A stretch of DNA of 64,000 bases from Drosophila persimilis. Its lineage: Eukaryota > Arthropoda > Insecta > Diptera > Drosophilidae. The notes under the pieces are model-generated. The model worked only from the letters and a program-made list of their open reading frames with translations. It ran no database searches and was not told the DNA's origin. Made by a program: the position numbers and the translations under genes. Positions 45,140 to 53,579 of the stretch are shown here, in pieces. The stretch lies in contig NW_020825329.1 in the NCBI RefSeq assembly GCF_003286085.1, positions 744,001 through 808,000 of the forward strand. Direction: 5' to 3'. The first letter of the stretch is position 1. Each line of letters opens with the position of its first letter.

Positions 45140-47250
45140 ATGGCAGTCGGCAAAAATAAGGGTCTTTCCAAGGGAGGAAAAAAGGGTGGTAAGAAGAAGG
45201 TAGTAGACCCCTTCTCACGCAAGGACTGGTACGATGTCAAAGCACCGAATATGTTTCAAACCCGTCAAATCGGTAAAACGCTTGTCAACCGCACCCAGGG
45301 TCAAAGAATCGCCTCCGACTACTTGAAGGGCCGCGTGTTTGAAGTGTCTCTGGCTGACCTGCAAAAAGATATCGATCCTGAGCGTTCTTTCCGTAAGTTT
45401 CGTCTTATTGCTGAAGACGTACAGGACCGCAACGTTTTGTGCAACTTCCATGGCATGGATTTGACTACAGATAAATACAGGTAAGTGAACTCAATAAATA
45501 TTTTAGTATGAATGCGGCACAAGCAGGTCATTCATACATGTATGTGCATATATATGTATGTCTGTACACCTTATGCATAATCGAGGAAAACGATTAATTT
45601 GAAGAATTAGGCCAACGAAAATAAAATGATTTGCCAATATATACCGTGGTGCTCATACACTTAAGCCACAAGAACTACACCGAGAATTTAAGCGAAAATC
45701 AAGAAAAGTTTTTATTTTACAGCTCCCATTTTTTGTCTCAAATTAGTTCTATATGTCAGTGTTTTAATACAACAACAACCAAGTTATGAAAATATATAGT
45801 CAGCGAAATAATTTAAAAATCTGAAACCATCTCGAAAATGTCCTGCTCATATACTTAAGCCACCTCAAACAAAATGGCTAAAAAAGTTAAAATTTGCCCA
45901 CTATTCCTAGTAATTTTAATAAAACTACTTTAATATTTAGTAGGATGACCTTTCTGCTTAAGAAAAGTGGAGCAACGCCTTGGTATTGAATCTACAGGAC
46001 GTGCGCACTGCTGAGGGGTGATTTTCCTCCATTCTTCCTGTAAAATTCGGCACAAATCCTTTTAATTGCTGTTTTTTTTTTGGGACTATCCTGCAGCAAT
46101 GTATCGGGTCGTTGTCCTGTTAAAATATCCAGGCAAGTGGCAAATTTCCGGCATGTTCTCCAGATAAATTGTTACTGATAATGTCTCTCTACATTTCGGC
46201 GTTCATAATACCTTGAATCTTTACCAGGGACCTAAGCCCATTGCTGCCCATCATGAATGTTAAAAAGCGCCTTCAATTCGCCACAGTGCTTACTCACCAA
46301 GGTCCCAATATTTGAAATATGATTGTTTGGATCGAAAAATCTAAGTTTAATGTCTTTAGAAATGATGGTAAACTATATGTACGACGTCCTCCCAACAAAT
46401 AATTAACTCCAGAATACACAAAGACCGTTAAACATTGTGGCGCTTCGATCATGGTCTGGGGCTGTTTCACCGCATCGGGCTTAGGTCTAATTTGAGACAA
46501 AAAATGGGAGCTGTAAAATCGCTTTTCTTGATTTTCGCTTAAATTCTTTGTGTAGTTCTTGTGGCTTAAGTGTATGAGCACCACTGTATATATATTTTTT
46601 TGGACAACGTATTTATATAGCGCACTATGGGGCAAGCCCTCTACGCAACCGCTTTACTCTTGCGACAACCTACTGAGTAAAATATCGGACGACGACGACC
46701 TAACACTTTTGTATTCAATAGAGATACACATACATATATGTATGTACACAATAATCTACACAAATGTACTTTTTCTTTGGATAGGTCCATGGTGAAGAAG
46801 TGGCAAACACTTATCGAGGCCATCGTAGAGGCCAAAACTGTTGATGGCTATCTGTTGCGTGTGTTCTGCATTGGATTTACTGCAAAGGACCAGCAGTCTC
46901 AGCGCAAAACTTGCTATGCGCAGCAGTCTCAGGTCCGTAAGATTCGGGCCCGTATGACTGACATCATTACTAATGAAGTCAGCGGTGCTGATCTGAAACA
47001 GCTGGTTAACAAATTAGCTCTCGACTCAATTGCGAAAGATATCGAAAAGAGTTGTCAGCGTATCTATCCTTTACACGATGTTTACATCCGTAAAGTTAAG
47101 GTGTTGAAGAAGCCTCGTTTTGACGTATCCAAGCTTCTGGAGTTGCATGGTGATGGTGGCGGAAAAACTACAGAAGCCGTCGTATCTGCTGAAGGCGCCG
47201 TGGTCGACCGTCCTGAAGGTTACGAACCCCCCGTACAGGAGGCCGTCTGA
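45140..47250 (+). CDS. RpS3A: 40S ribosomal protein S3A (eS1)
   Basis: RpS3A (eS1) is a component of the 40S ribosomal subunit, near the mRNA exit. Two exons, 45140-45480 and 46785-47250, join at a split Arg codon (AG|G) with a GTAAGTG donor and a GGATAG acceptor, giving 268 residues, the length I recall for the family. The protein begins [20 protein letters not shown] and includes [20 protein letters not shown] and the C-terminal [12 protein letters not shown]. An open frame extends 17 codons upstream of the chosen ATG, but the MAVGK start is the conserved one. The 1304-nt intron carries a 942-bp Tc1-like insertion. Both exons are free of damage, so the gene looks functional. In D. melanogaster this is a dosage-sensitive Minute gene on chromosome 4. 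Confidence 0.98.
45644..46585. mobile_element. Tc1-like element (TIR family B) in the RpS3A intron, internally rearranged
   Basis: Both terminal repeats are present (cgtggtgctcatacactta at left; taagtgtatgagcaccactg at right) at TA sites. From 46240 to 45940 the minus strand carries the transposase C-terminal half ([31 protein letters not shown]). From 46240 to 46500 the plus strand carries the preceding core block ([35 protein letters not shown]). So the core segment is inverted within the element. Stops are present and it is inactive. Confidence 0.8.
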
Positions 47251-47610
47251 GCTGGATATGCATTTTGTATATTGTATTGCATTCACAGAGCATATATAAT
47301 ATATAACTCTACACTTTGTAGAAAATAATTTTTGTGCGTTCTGTTCTTGGGTCCAGGGGTCTATTTCCTTTCTAGGAGTCATTGCAAATCGACTTGCTGT
47401 TCACGTTTTGCCAAATCGTCCAATCTGGTGCTACATCTAAAGCATGGTATGTAAACTCACAAACATGCTGCAAACCACTTAAATAACTGATTTTTTCTTT
47501 TAGATTTTAGATTCTTTAGATTGAGGGGCTCGAAAAGAACACTAATATTGGGGCCGTATTTTTCACATAAGGTATATAAACCCTTTCAGATATAAAATTC
47601 GTTCAGATAT

Positions 47611-47671
47611 AAAAATGATGTTTTATTTTTCGTCTCTGTCCGTTTACTGATGACAATTCTTTACTGATTGA
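47611..47671 (+). ncRNA. Box C/D snoRNA-like sequence in host intron 2 (sno-0)
   Basis: C box-like atgatgt (47615-47621), overlapping D'/C' ctgatga (47647-47653), D box ctga (47664-47667), 77 nt before the acceptor at 47744. Short for the class (about 60 nt) with a weak terminal stem. The same box order is found in sno-1. Confidence 0.4.
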
Positions 47672-48315
47672 AAAAATACAGAGAAGGATTGATGAAGAAC
47701 GCATTTGAATTTATGTTAACTCTCTAAATTTTCTATCTTTGTAGACATTTGAAACAGTTACAAGTGAATAGCAATACAGTCAGATCCATGTGAACCACTA
47801 AATGGTAAATGTAAAACGATCTATAGTTGTATGAATTCTGCACATTCCATTTATTTCAGGACTTGCTATGGTGATTTTCCTTTGATAGGAGTAGCGCAAT
47901 TTCATATGATTCTATGGTATGTTCTTGTTAAGCTGCTGGATTACTTGCTTATTTATTTAGCCATATATATTATAAGATTTATTTTTTAAACGAATGTTAA
48001 TACCATTTTTTTTTTACATATGTTGTGAGGTTTGCTTTTATTAACTGCTACACTTGCAAATCAAATATAGTGTGTATAATATGAATAATCTAGAAATATG
48101 TTAACGGTGTGTTGGACAAATATGATTTCATTACGGATTCCGCATCATTTAAGTAATTCCATCCACTCAATTTACATACATACATAAACAAATTATTAGT
48201 TTTCAGAAAGATTGAAAAATAAGCCACAATGCTTTTATCTTGCCTGGGATCAAACCATCGCGCGAGTCCTATCTCAGGTGTGTACGCTAGATAGCTAAAA
48301 AAAAAAATTAACTGA

Positions 48316-48387
48316 GAAATGATTTAGTTTTTTATTTGCTACTCTTGAAAAACCTGATGAAAATATTCACCTTAGTAACTGATCTAG
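48316..48387 (+). ncRNA. sno-1 copy 1 (A-B intron), box C altered
   Basis: C position reads atgattt (48319-48325) instead of atgatgt; D'/C' ctgatga 48354-48360; D ctga 48379-48382, 84 nt before the exon B acceptor. The altered C box suggests decay in this first unit. Confidence 0.35.
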
Positions 48388-48578
48388 ACTTAAATAGAAA
48401 TGAATGCTCTAATATACTTTAACCAATGGATATAATATTTTTGATTACATTTTTTCTCTCATTTAGTGCCATTTTGAATTTCCCCATGGCCGAAGTCGTT
48501 TTGCGCTCTGCATTTTGGCTTTCTTTTATGTAAGATACATTATTTTTATTTTATACTCGTACAACTACTATAATATAA

Positions 48579-48665
48579 GTATATGATGAAACAATTACCC
48601 AGCTCGCTTCGATATTCCGTGAAGAGAACTGTTCCAAATCCAACCAAATTAAACAGCTGATATAA
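48579..48665 (+). ncRNA. Box C/D snoRNA-like sno-2 copy 1 (B-C intron)
   Basis: Perfect box C atgatga 48583-48589, box D ctga 48657-48660, and TATA on both sides giving a 4-bp terminal stem. D box to acceptor is 79 nt. The would-be guide before box D includes ccaaccaaattaaacag. This is the best-formed of the three types. Confidence 0.52.
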
Positions 48666-48910
48666 TGCTCTCACCATATAGGTTTTCGTTTTAATATTTA
48701 CTTCGTTAAATTGATAACACAATAATGTTCTTTTTTCAGAAAGATGATGAAAGATCATAAACAGTTGAGTTGCTATATGTTGAGACAGTCACTCTACTCA
48801 ACTCGAATCCAATGAATTTAACGGATTTTTAAAGAGGTGTGTATGCTTTGTGTGACGTAGAATAACTACCATTAAAAATTGAGCAGTCTACCAAAGCAAA
48901 CTTTTTAAAA

Positions 48911-48992
48911 TCGTATGATGATTTGTTTACGGATTCCCCATCATTTATGTAATGCAATGTTTATAAATGAAAAATTCCATCCACTGAAATTA
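48911..48992 (+). ncRNA. Box C/D snoRNA-like sno-3 copy 1 (C-A intron)
   Basis: Perfect box C atgatga 48915-48921, box D ctga 48984-48987, 78 nt before the exon A acceptor at 49065. Guide candidate before D is aaaaattccatcca. The terminal stem is weak. A decayed version (atgattt, ctca) lies at about 48118-48172 before the first exon A. Confidence 0.48.
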
Positions 48993-49176
48993 AATCTAGC
49001 AGATAAGCTTTTAACATTTGTTAATCTACTTTATTTATAATTCTTAGTTTTTCCCATGTTTTCAGAAAGGTGGAAGAATAAGCCACAATGTTTTTATCTT
49101 GCCTGGGATCGAACCTTCTCGCGAGTCCTATCTTAGGTGAGTACGCTAGATCATAGCTAAAAAAAAAATTAACTGA

Positions 49177-49248
49177 GAAATGATGTAGTTTTTTATTTGC
49201 TACTCTTGAAAAACCTGATGAAAATATTCACCTTAGTAACTGATCTAG
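49177..49248 (+). ncRNA. sno-1 copy 2 (A-B intron)
   Basis: C atgatgt 49180-49186, D'/C' ctgatga 49215-49221, D ctga 49240-49243. AGA before box C can pair with TCT after box D. D box to acceptor is 84 nt. Confidence 0.45.
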
Positions 49249-49439
49249 ACTTAAATAGAAATGAATGCTCTAATATACTTTAACCAATGGATATAATATT
49301 TTTGATTACATTTTTTCTCTCATTTAGTGCCATTTTGAATTTCCCCATGGCCGAAGTCGTTTTGCGCTCTGCATTTTGGCTTTCTTTTATGTAAGATACA
49401 TTATTTTTATTTTATACTCGTACAACTACTATAATATAA

Positions 49440-49526
49440 GTATATGATGAAACAATTACCCAGCTCGCTTCGATATTCCGTGAAGAGAACTGTTCCAAAT
49501 CCAACCAAATTAAACAGCTGATATAA
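49440..49526 (+). ncRNA. sno-2 copy 2 (B-C intron)
   Basis: C atgatga 49444-49450, D ctga 49518-49521. Same stem and guide as copy 1. Confidence 0.52.
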
Positions 49527-49773
49527 TGCTCTCACCATATAGGTTTTCGTTTTAATATTTACTTCGTTAAATTGATAACACAATAATGTTCTGTTTTCAG
49601 AAAGATGATGGAAGATCATAAACAGTTGAGTTGCTATATGTTGAGGCAGTCACTCTGCTCAACTCAAATCCAATCAATTCAAATGATTTTTAAAGAGGTG
49701 TGTATGCTTTGTGCGAGGTGGAATAACTACTATTAAAAATTGAGCAGTCTTTACCAAAGCAAACTTTTTAAAA

Positions 49774-49855
49774 TCGTATGATGATTTGTTTACGGATTCC
49801 CCATCATTTATGTAATGCAATGTTTATAAATGAAAAATTCCATCCACTGAAATTA
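49774..49855 (+). ncRNA. sno-3 copy 2 (C-A intron)
   Basis: C atgatga 49778-49784, D ctga 49847-49850; 78 nt to the acceptor. Confidence 0.48.
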
Positions 49856-50033
49856 AATCTAGCAGATAAGCTTTTAACATTTGTTAATCTACTTTATTTA
49901 TAATTCTTAGTTTTTCCCATGTTTTCAGAAAGGTGGAAGCCACAATGTTTTTATCTTGCCTGGGATCGAACCTTCACGCGAGTCCTATCTTAGGTAAGTA
50001 CGCTAGATCATAGCTAAAAAAAAAATTAACTGA

Positions 50034-50105
50034 GAAATGATGTAGTTTTTTATTTGCTACTCTTGAAAAACCTGATGAAAATATTCACCTTAGTAACTGA
50101 TCTAG
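50034..50105 (+). ncRNA. sno-1 copy 3 (A-B intron)
   Basis: C atgatgt 50037-50043 and D ctga 50097-50100, identical in layout to copy 2. Confidence 0.45.
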
Positions 50106-50296
50106 ACTTAAATAGAAATGAATGCTCTAATATACTTTAACCAATGGATATAATATTTTTGATTACATTTTTTCTCTCATTTAGTGCCATTTTGAATTTC
50201 CCCATGGCCGAAGTCGTTTTGCGCTCTGCATTTTGGCTTTCTTTTATGTAAGATACATTATTTTTATTTTATACTCGTACAACTACTATAATATAA

Positions 50297-50383
50297 GTAT
50301 ATGATGAAACAATTACCCAGCTCGCTTCGATATTCCGTGAAGAGAACTGTTCCAAATCCAACCAAATTAAACAGCTGATATAA
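50297..50383 (+). ncRNA. sno-2 copy 3 (B-C intron)
   Basis: C atgatga 50301-50307, D ctga 50375-50378. Same stem and guide as copy 1. Confidence 0.52.
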
Positions 50384-50630
50384 TGCTCTCACCATATAGG
50401 TTTTCGTTTTAATATTTACTTCGTTAAATTGATAACACAATAATGTTCTGTTTTCAGAAAGATGATGGAAGATCATAAACAGTTGAGTTGCTATATGTTG
50501 AGGCAGTCACTCTGCTCAACTCAAATCCAATCAATTCAAATGATTTTTAAAGAGGTGTGTATGCTTTGTGCGAGGTGGAATAACTACTATTAAAAATTGA
50601 GCAGTCTTTACCAAAGCAAACTTTTTAAAA

Positions 50631-50712
50631 TCGTATGATGATTTGTTTACGGATTCCCCATCATTTATGTAATGCAATGTTTATAAATGAAAAATTCCAT
50701 CCACTGAAATTA
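50631..50712 (+). ncRNA. sno-3 copy 3 (C-A intron)
   Basis: C atgatga 50635-50641, D ctga 50704-50707; 78 nt to the acceptor. Confidence 0.48.
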
Positions 50713-50890
50713 AATCTAGCAGATAAGCTTTTAACATTTGTTAATCTACTTTATTTATAATTCTTAGTTTTTCCCATGTTTTCAGAAAGGTGGAAGCCAC
50801 AATGTTTTTATCTTGCCTGGGATCGAACCTTCACGCGAGTCCTATCTTAGGTAAGTACGCTAGATCATAGCTAAAAAAAAAATTAACTGA

Positions 50891-50962
50891 GAAATGATGT
50901 AGTTTTTTATTTGCTACTCTTGAAAAACCTGATGAAAATATTCACCTTAGTAACTGATCTAG
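50891..50962 (+). ncRNA. sno-1 copy 4 (A-B intron)
   Basis: C atgatgt 50894-50900 and D ctga 50954-50957, identical in layout to copy 2. Confidence 0.45.
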
Positions 50963-51153
50963 ACTTAAATAGAAATGAATGCTCTAATATACTTTAACCA
51001 ATGGATATAATATTTTTGATTACATTTTTTCTCTCATTTAGTGCCATTTTGAATTTCCCCATGGCCGAAGTCGTTTTGCGCTCTGCATTTTGGCTTTCTT
51101 TTATGTAAGATACATTATTTTTATTTTATACTCGTACAACTACTATAATATAA

Positions 51154-51240
51154 GTATATGATGAAACAATTACCCAGCTCGCTTCGATATTCCGTGAAGA
51201 GAACTGTTCCAAATCCAACCAAATTAAACAGCTGATATAA
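51154..51240 (+). ncRNA. sno-2 copy 4 (B-C intron)
   Basis: C atgatga 51158-51164, D ctga 51232-51235. Same stem and guide as copy 1. Confidence 0.52.
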
Positions 51241-51487
51241 TGCTCTCACCATATAGGTTTTCGTTTTAATATTTACTTCCTTAAATTGATAACACAATAA
51301 TGTTCTTTTTTCAGAAAGATGATGAAAGATCATAAACAGTTGAGTTGCTATATGTTGAGACAGTCACTCTGCTCAACTCGAATCCAATGAATTTAACGGA
51401 TTTTTAAAGAGGTGTGTATGCTTTGTGTGACGTAGAATAACTACCATTAAAAATTGAGCAGTCTTTACCAAAGCAAACTTTTTAAAA

Positions 51488-51569
51488 TCGTATGATGATT
51501 TGTTTACGGATTCCCCATCATTTATGTAATGAAATGTTTATAAATGAAAAATTCCATCCACTGAAATTA
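51488..51569 (+). ncRNA. sno-3 copy 4 (C-A intron)
   Basis: C atgatga 51492-51498, D ctga 51561-51564; 78 nt to the acceptor. One base differs between the boxes (aatgaaatg against aatgcaatg). Confidence 0.48.
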
Positions 51570-51753
51570 AATCTAGCAGATAAGCTTTTAACATTTGTTA
51601 ATCTACTTTATTTATAATTCTTAGTTTTTCCCATGTTTTCAGAAAGGTGGAAGAATAAGCCACAATGTTTTTATCTTGCCTGGGATCGAACCTTCACGCG
51701 AGTCCTATCTTAGGTGAGTACGCTAGATGATAGTTAAAAAAATAATTAACTGA

Positions 51754-51825
51754 GAAATGATGTAGTTTTTTATTTGCTACTCTTGAAAAACCTGATGAAA
51801 ATATTCACCTTAGTAACTGATCTAG
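51754..51825 (+). ncRNA. sno-1 copy 5 (A-B intron)
   Basis: C atgatgt 51757-51763 and D ctga 51817-51820, identical in layout to copy 2. The corresponding place after the sixth exon A (52600-52680) holds only a decayed version without usable boxes. Confidence 0.45.
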
Positions 51826-52016
51826 ACTTAAATAGAAATGAATGCTCTTATATACTTTAACCAATGGATATAATATTTTTGATTACATTTTTTCTCTCAT
51901 TTAGTGCCATTTTGAATTTCCCCATGGCCGAAGTCGTTTTGCGCTCTGCATTTTGGCTTTCTTTTATGTAAGATACATTATTTTTATTTTATACTCGTAC
52001 AACTACTATAATATAA

Positions 52017-52103
52017 GTATATGATGAAACAATTACCCAGCTCGCTTCGATATTCCGTGAAGAGAACTGTTCCAAATCCAACCAAATTAAACAGCTGATA
52101 TAA
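52017..52103 (+). ncRNA. sno-2 copy 5 (B-C intron)
   Basis: C atgatga 52021-52027, D ctga 52095-52098. Same stem and guide as copy 1. Confidence 0.52.
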
Positions 52104-52350
52104 TGCTCTCACCATATAGGTTTTCGTTTTAATATTTACTTCGTTAAATTGATAACACAATAATGTTCTTTTTTCAGAAAGATGATGAAAGATCATAAAC
52201 AGTTGAGTTGCTATATGTTGAGACAGTCACTCTGCTCAACTCGAATCCAATGAATTTAACGGATTTTTAAAGAGGTGTGTATGCTTTGTGTGACGTAGAA
52301 TAACTACCATTAAAAATTGAGCAGTCTTTACCAAAGCAAACTTTTTAAAA

Positions 52351-52432
52351 TCGTATGATGATTTGTTTACGGATTCCCCATCATTTATGTAATGCAATGT
52401 TTATAAATGAAAAATTCCATCCACTGAAATTA
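52351..52432 (+). ncRNA. sno-3 copy 5 (C-A intron)
   Basis: C atgatga 52355-52361, D ctga 52424-52427; 78 nt to the last exon A acceptor. Confidence 0.48.
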
Positions 52433-52708
52433 AATCTAGCAGATAAGCTTTTAACATTTGTTAATCTACTTTATTTATAATTCTTAGTTTTTCCCATGTT
52501 TTCAGAAAGGTGGAAGAATAAGCCACAATGTTTTTATCTTGCCTGGGATCGAACCTTCACGCGAGTCCTATTTCAGAACTCTACGCTAGATGATGGACAA
52601 AAACTAAATCTGGGAAGTTATGAATTTTGTTAGTTGGTTTTCTTGAAAATGCTAATAGAAATTTGCATCTTAAGTGATCTGCAACGCAATTAAAAACATA
52701 ACAATCTG

Positions 52709-53283
52709 TACCCGGCGACAAGAAAAAAATTGCACCCTGAAATTTCATGCATTGTTGACTTCTTATGGACCTCATGTCAAATTTTTTTTTTTTAATAAAT
52801 TTTAATCAAATATTCATACTAAATTTGTTGATATATTCAAATAATTGAAAAAATAATATCTTCCTACTGTGCGAACTTTAATAAGATTAAATTTGGACAT
52901 ATCCGAGAATATGATTCGTAACCACTCAGATTGGACCAATTTAAGCGAGCTGTCTTCATTCGACCTTTCAAAAGTTGTTTTTAACCGACGTTGAATAGTT
53001 CGAGCCGAAATTTCATTTGTAAAACTGCTGCTTCTTTGATGCTATCTCATCATAATTTTTAAACGCATCCTGAGACTTATTTAATAATAACACGATCTTT
53101 CCTTACCCCTTTGCTAAGATTGTTACCACAAAATATTACTTAACAAAAATGCTGAATTACAGACGTGGGAACAGATGTGATTTAGCGACGACAAAGATAA
53201 AAATTAGACGAATCGGAAGTCACAGGCTGGAAAAGTAAAATAGGTATGAAATTCAGAGTGCGGCTTTTTTTGTCGCCGGGCGT
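52709..53283 (-). mobile_element. Internally deleted Tc1-like element (TIR family C)
   Basis: The ends cccggcgacaagaaaaaaat and its near complement tttttttgtcgccggg (53267-53282) are terminal inverted repeats. Minus-strand pieces read SARTIQRRLKTTFERS and FSDMSKFNLIKVRTVGR, the HTH and first catalytic-D regions of a Tc1 transposase (DES changed to DMS). About half of the gene is missing. It sits right after the decayed edge of the tandem array. Confidence 0.7.
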
Positions 53284-53579
53284 AGGAGCTTACATTGAGC
53301 CAAAAAAATAAATGACTTGTTGAATCTCTATTATATAAATCAGTATTATCAATATATTATGAAATCAGTATATAAACAATTGCTTCCGTCAGCATACACC
53401 AATACATCACTTAAACCACTCATTTACTCTAAACTACTTATGTGCCTACTAGGTAGGGATTTCTAAACGAATATATAACATTTCTATCAAGAATTTCTAT
53501 ATTAAGAATAAGCTTAAGCTCTGAAAGCTAATAAAGTATAATTATGTACAAAAAAATAATAAAAGCATGTACTGATGCA

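Larger units (their letters stand above)
47368..52576 (+). ncRNA. Candidate snoRNA host gene with tandemly amplified exon-snoRNA cassettes
   Basis: Downstream of RpS3A a chain of short exon-like modules with consensus splice sites is visible: 47368?-47446, 47504-47571, 47745-47804, 47860-47916, then repeated trios A/B/C. Exons A are 48207-48277, 49066-49136, 49929-49993, 50786-50850, 51643-51713 and 52506-52576. Exons B (63 nt) are 48467-48529, 49328-49390, 50185-50247, 51042-51104 and 51905-51967. Exons C (97 nt) are 48740-48836, 49601-49697, 50458-50554, 51315-51411 and 52178-52274. Donors are GTAAGT, GTGAGT, GTAAGA or GTGTGT; acceptors are pyrimidine-rich TTTCAG or TTTAG. One early intron and every cassette intron hold a sequence with box C (RTGATGA-like) and box D (CTGA), the D box ending 77-84 nt before the acceptor. 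This is the layout of UHG-type host genes whose spliced RNA is mostly non-coding. A pyrimidine run at 47363-47373 could be a TOP-type start. A repeat-exon protein gene is the alternative. No expression data are available. Confidence 0.55.
48123..52690 (+). repeat. Tandem array of about five 857-863-bp cassettes
   Basis: Using the phrase tgatttgtttacggattcc as phase marker, units start at 48123 (diverged), 48919, 49782, 50639, 51496 and 52359 (partial). Spacings are 796, 863, 857, 857 and 863 bp; the 6-bp difference is the AATAAG indel in exon A. Central units are almost identical, while the outermost copies (48123-48300 and 52577-52690) are clearly diverged. This is the pattern left by unequal exchange. 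Confidence 0.92.

Noticed and set aside
48546-48758. 70-codon minus-strand ORF repeated five times (also 49407, 50264, 51121, 51984)
   Set aside because: It lies across the B-C intron and sno-2 on the other strand. Its conservation between units is explained by the tandem duplication, and it has no recognisable domain.
49066-49150. tRNA-like T-arm (B-box) sequence ggttcgatccc on the minus strand of exon A in every unit
   Set aside because: The B-box match is good but the T stem does not pair beyond two bases and no proper A box or acceptor stem can be formed, so a tRNA gene is not supported. tRNAscan-SE would settle it.
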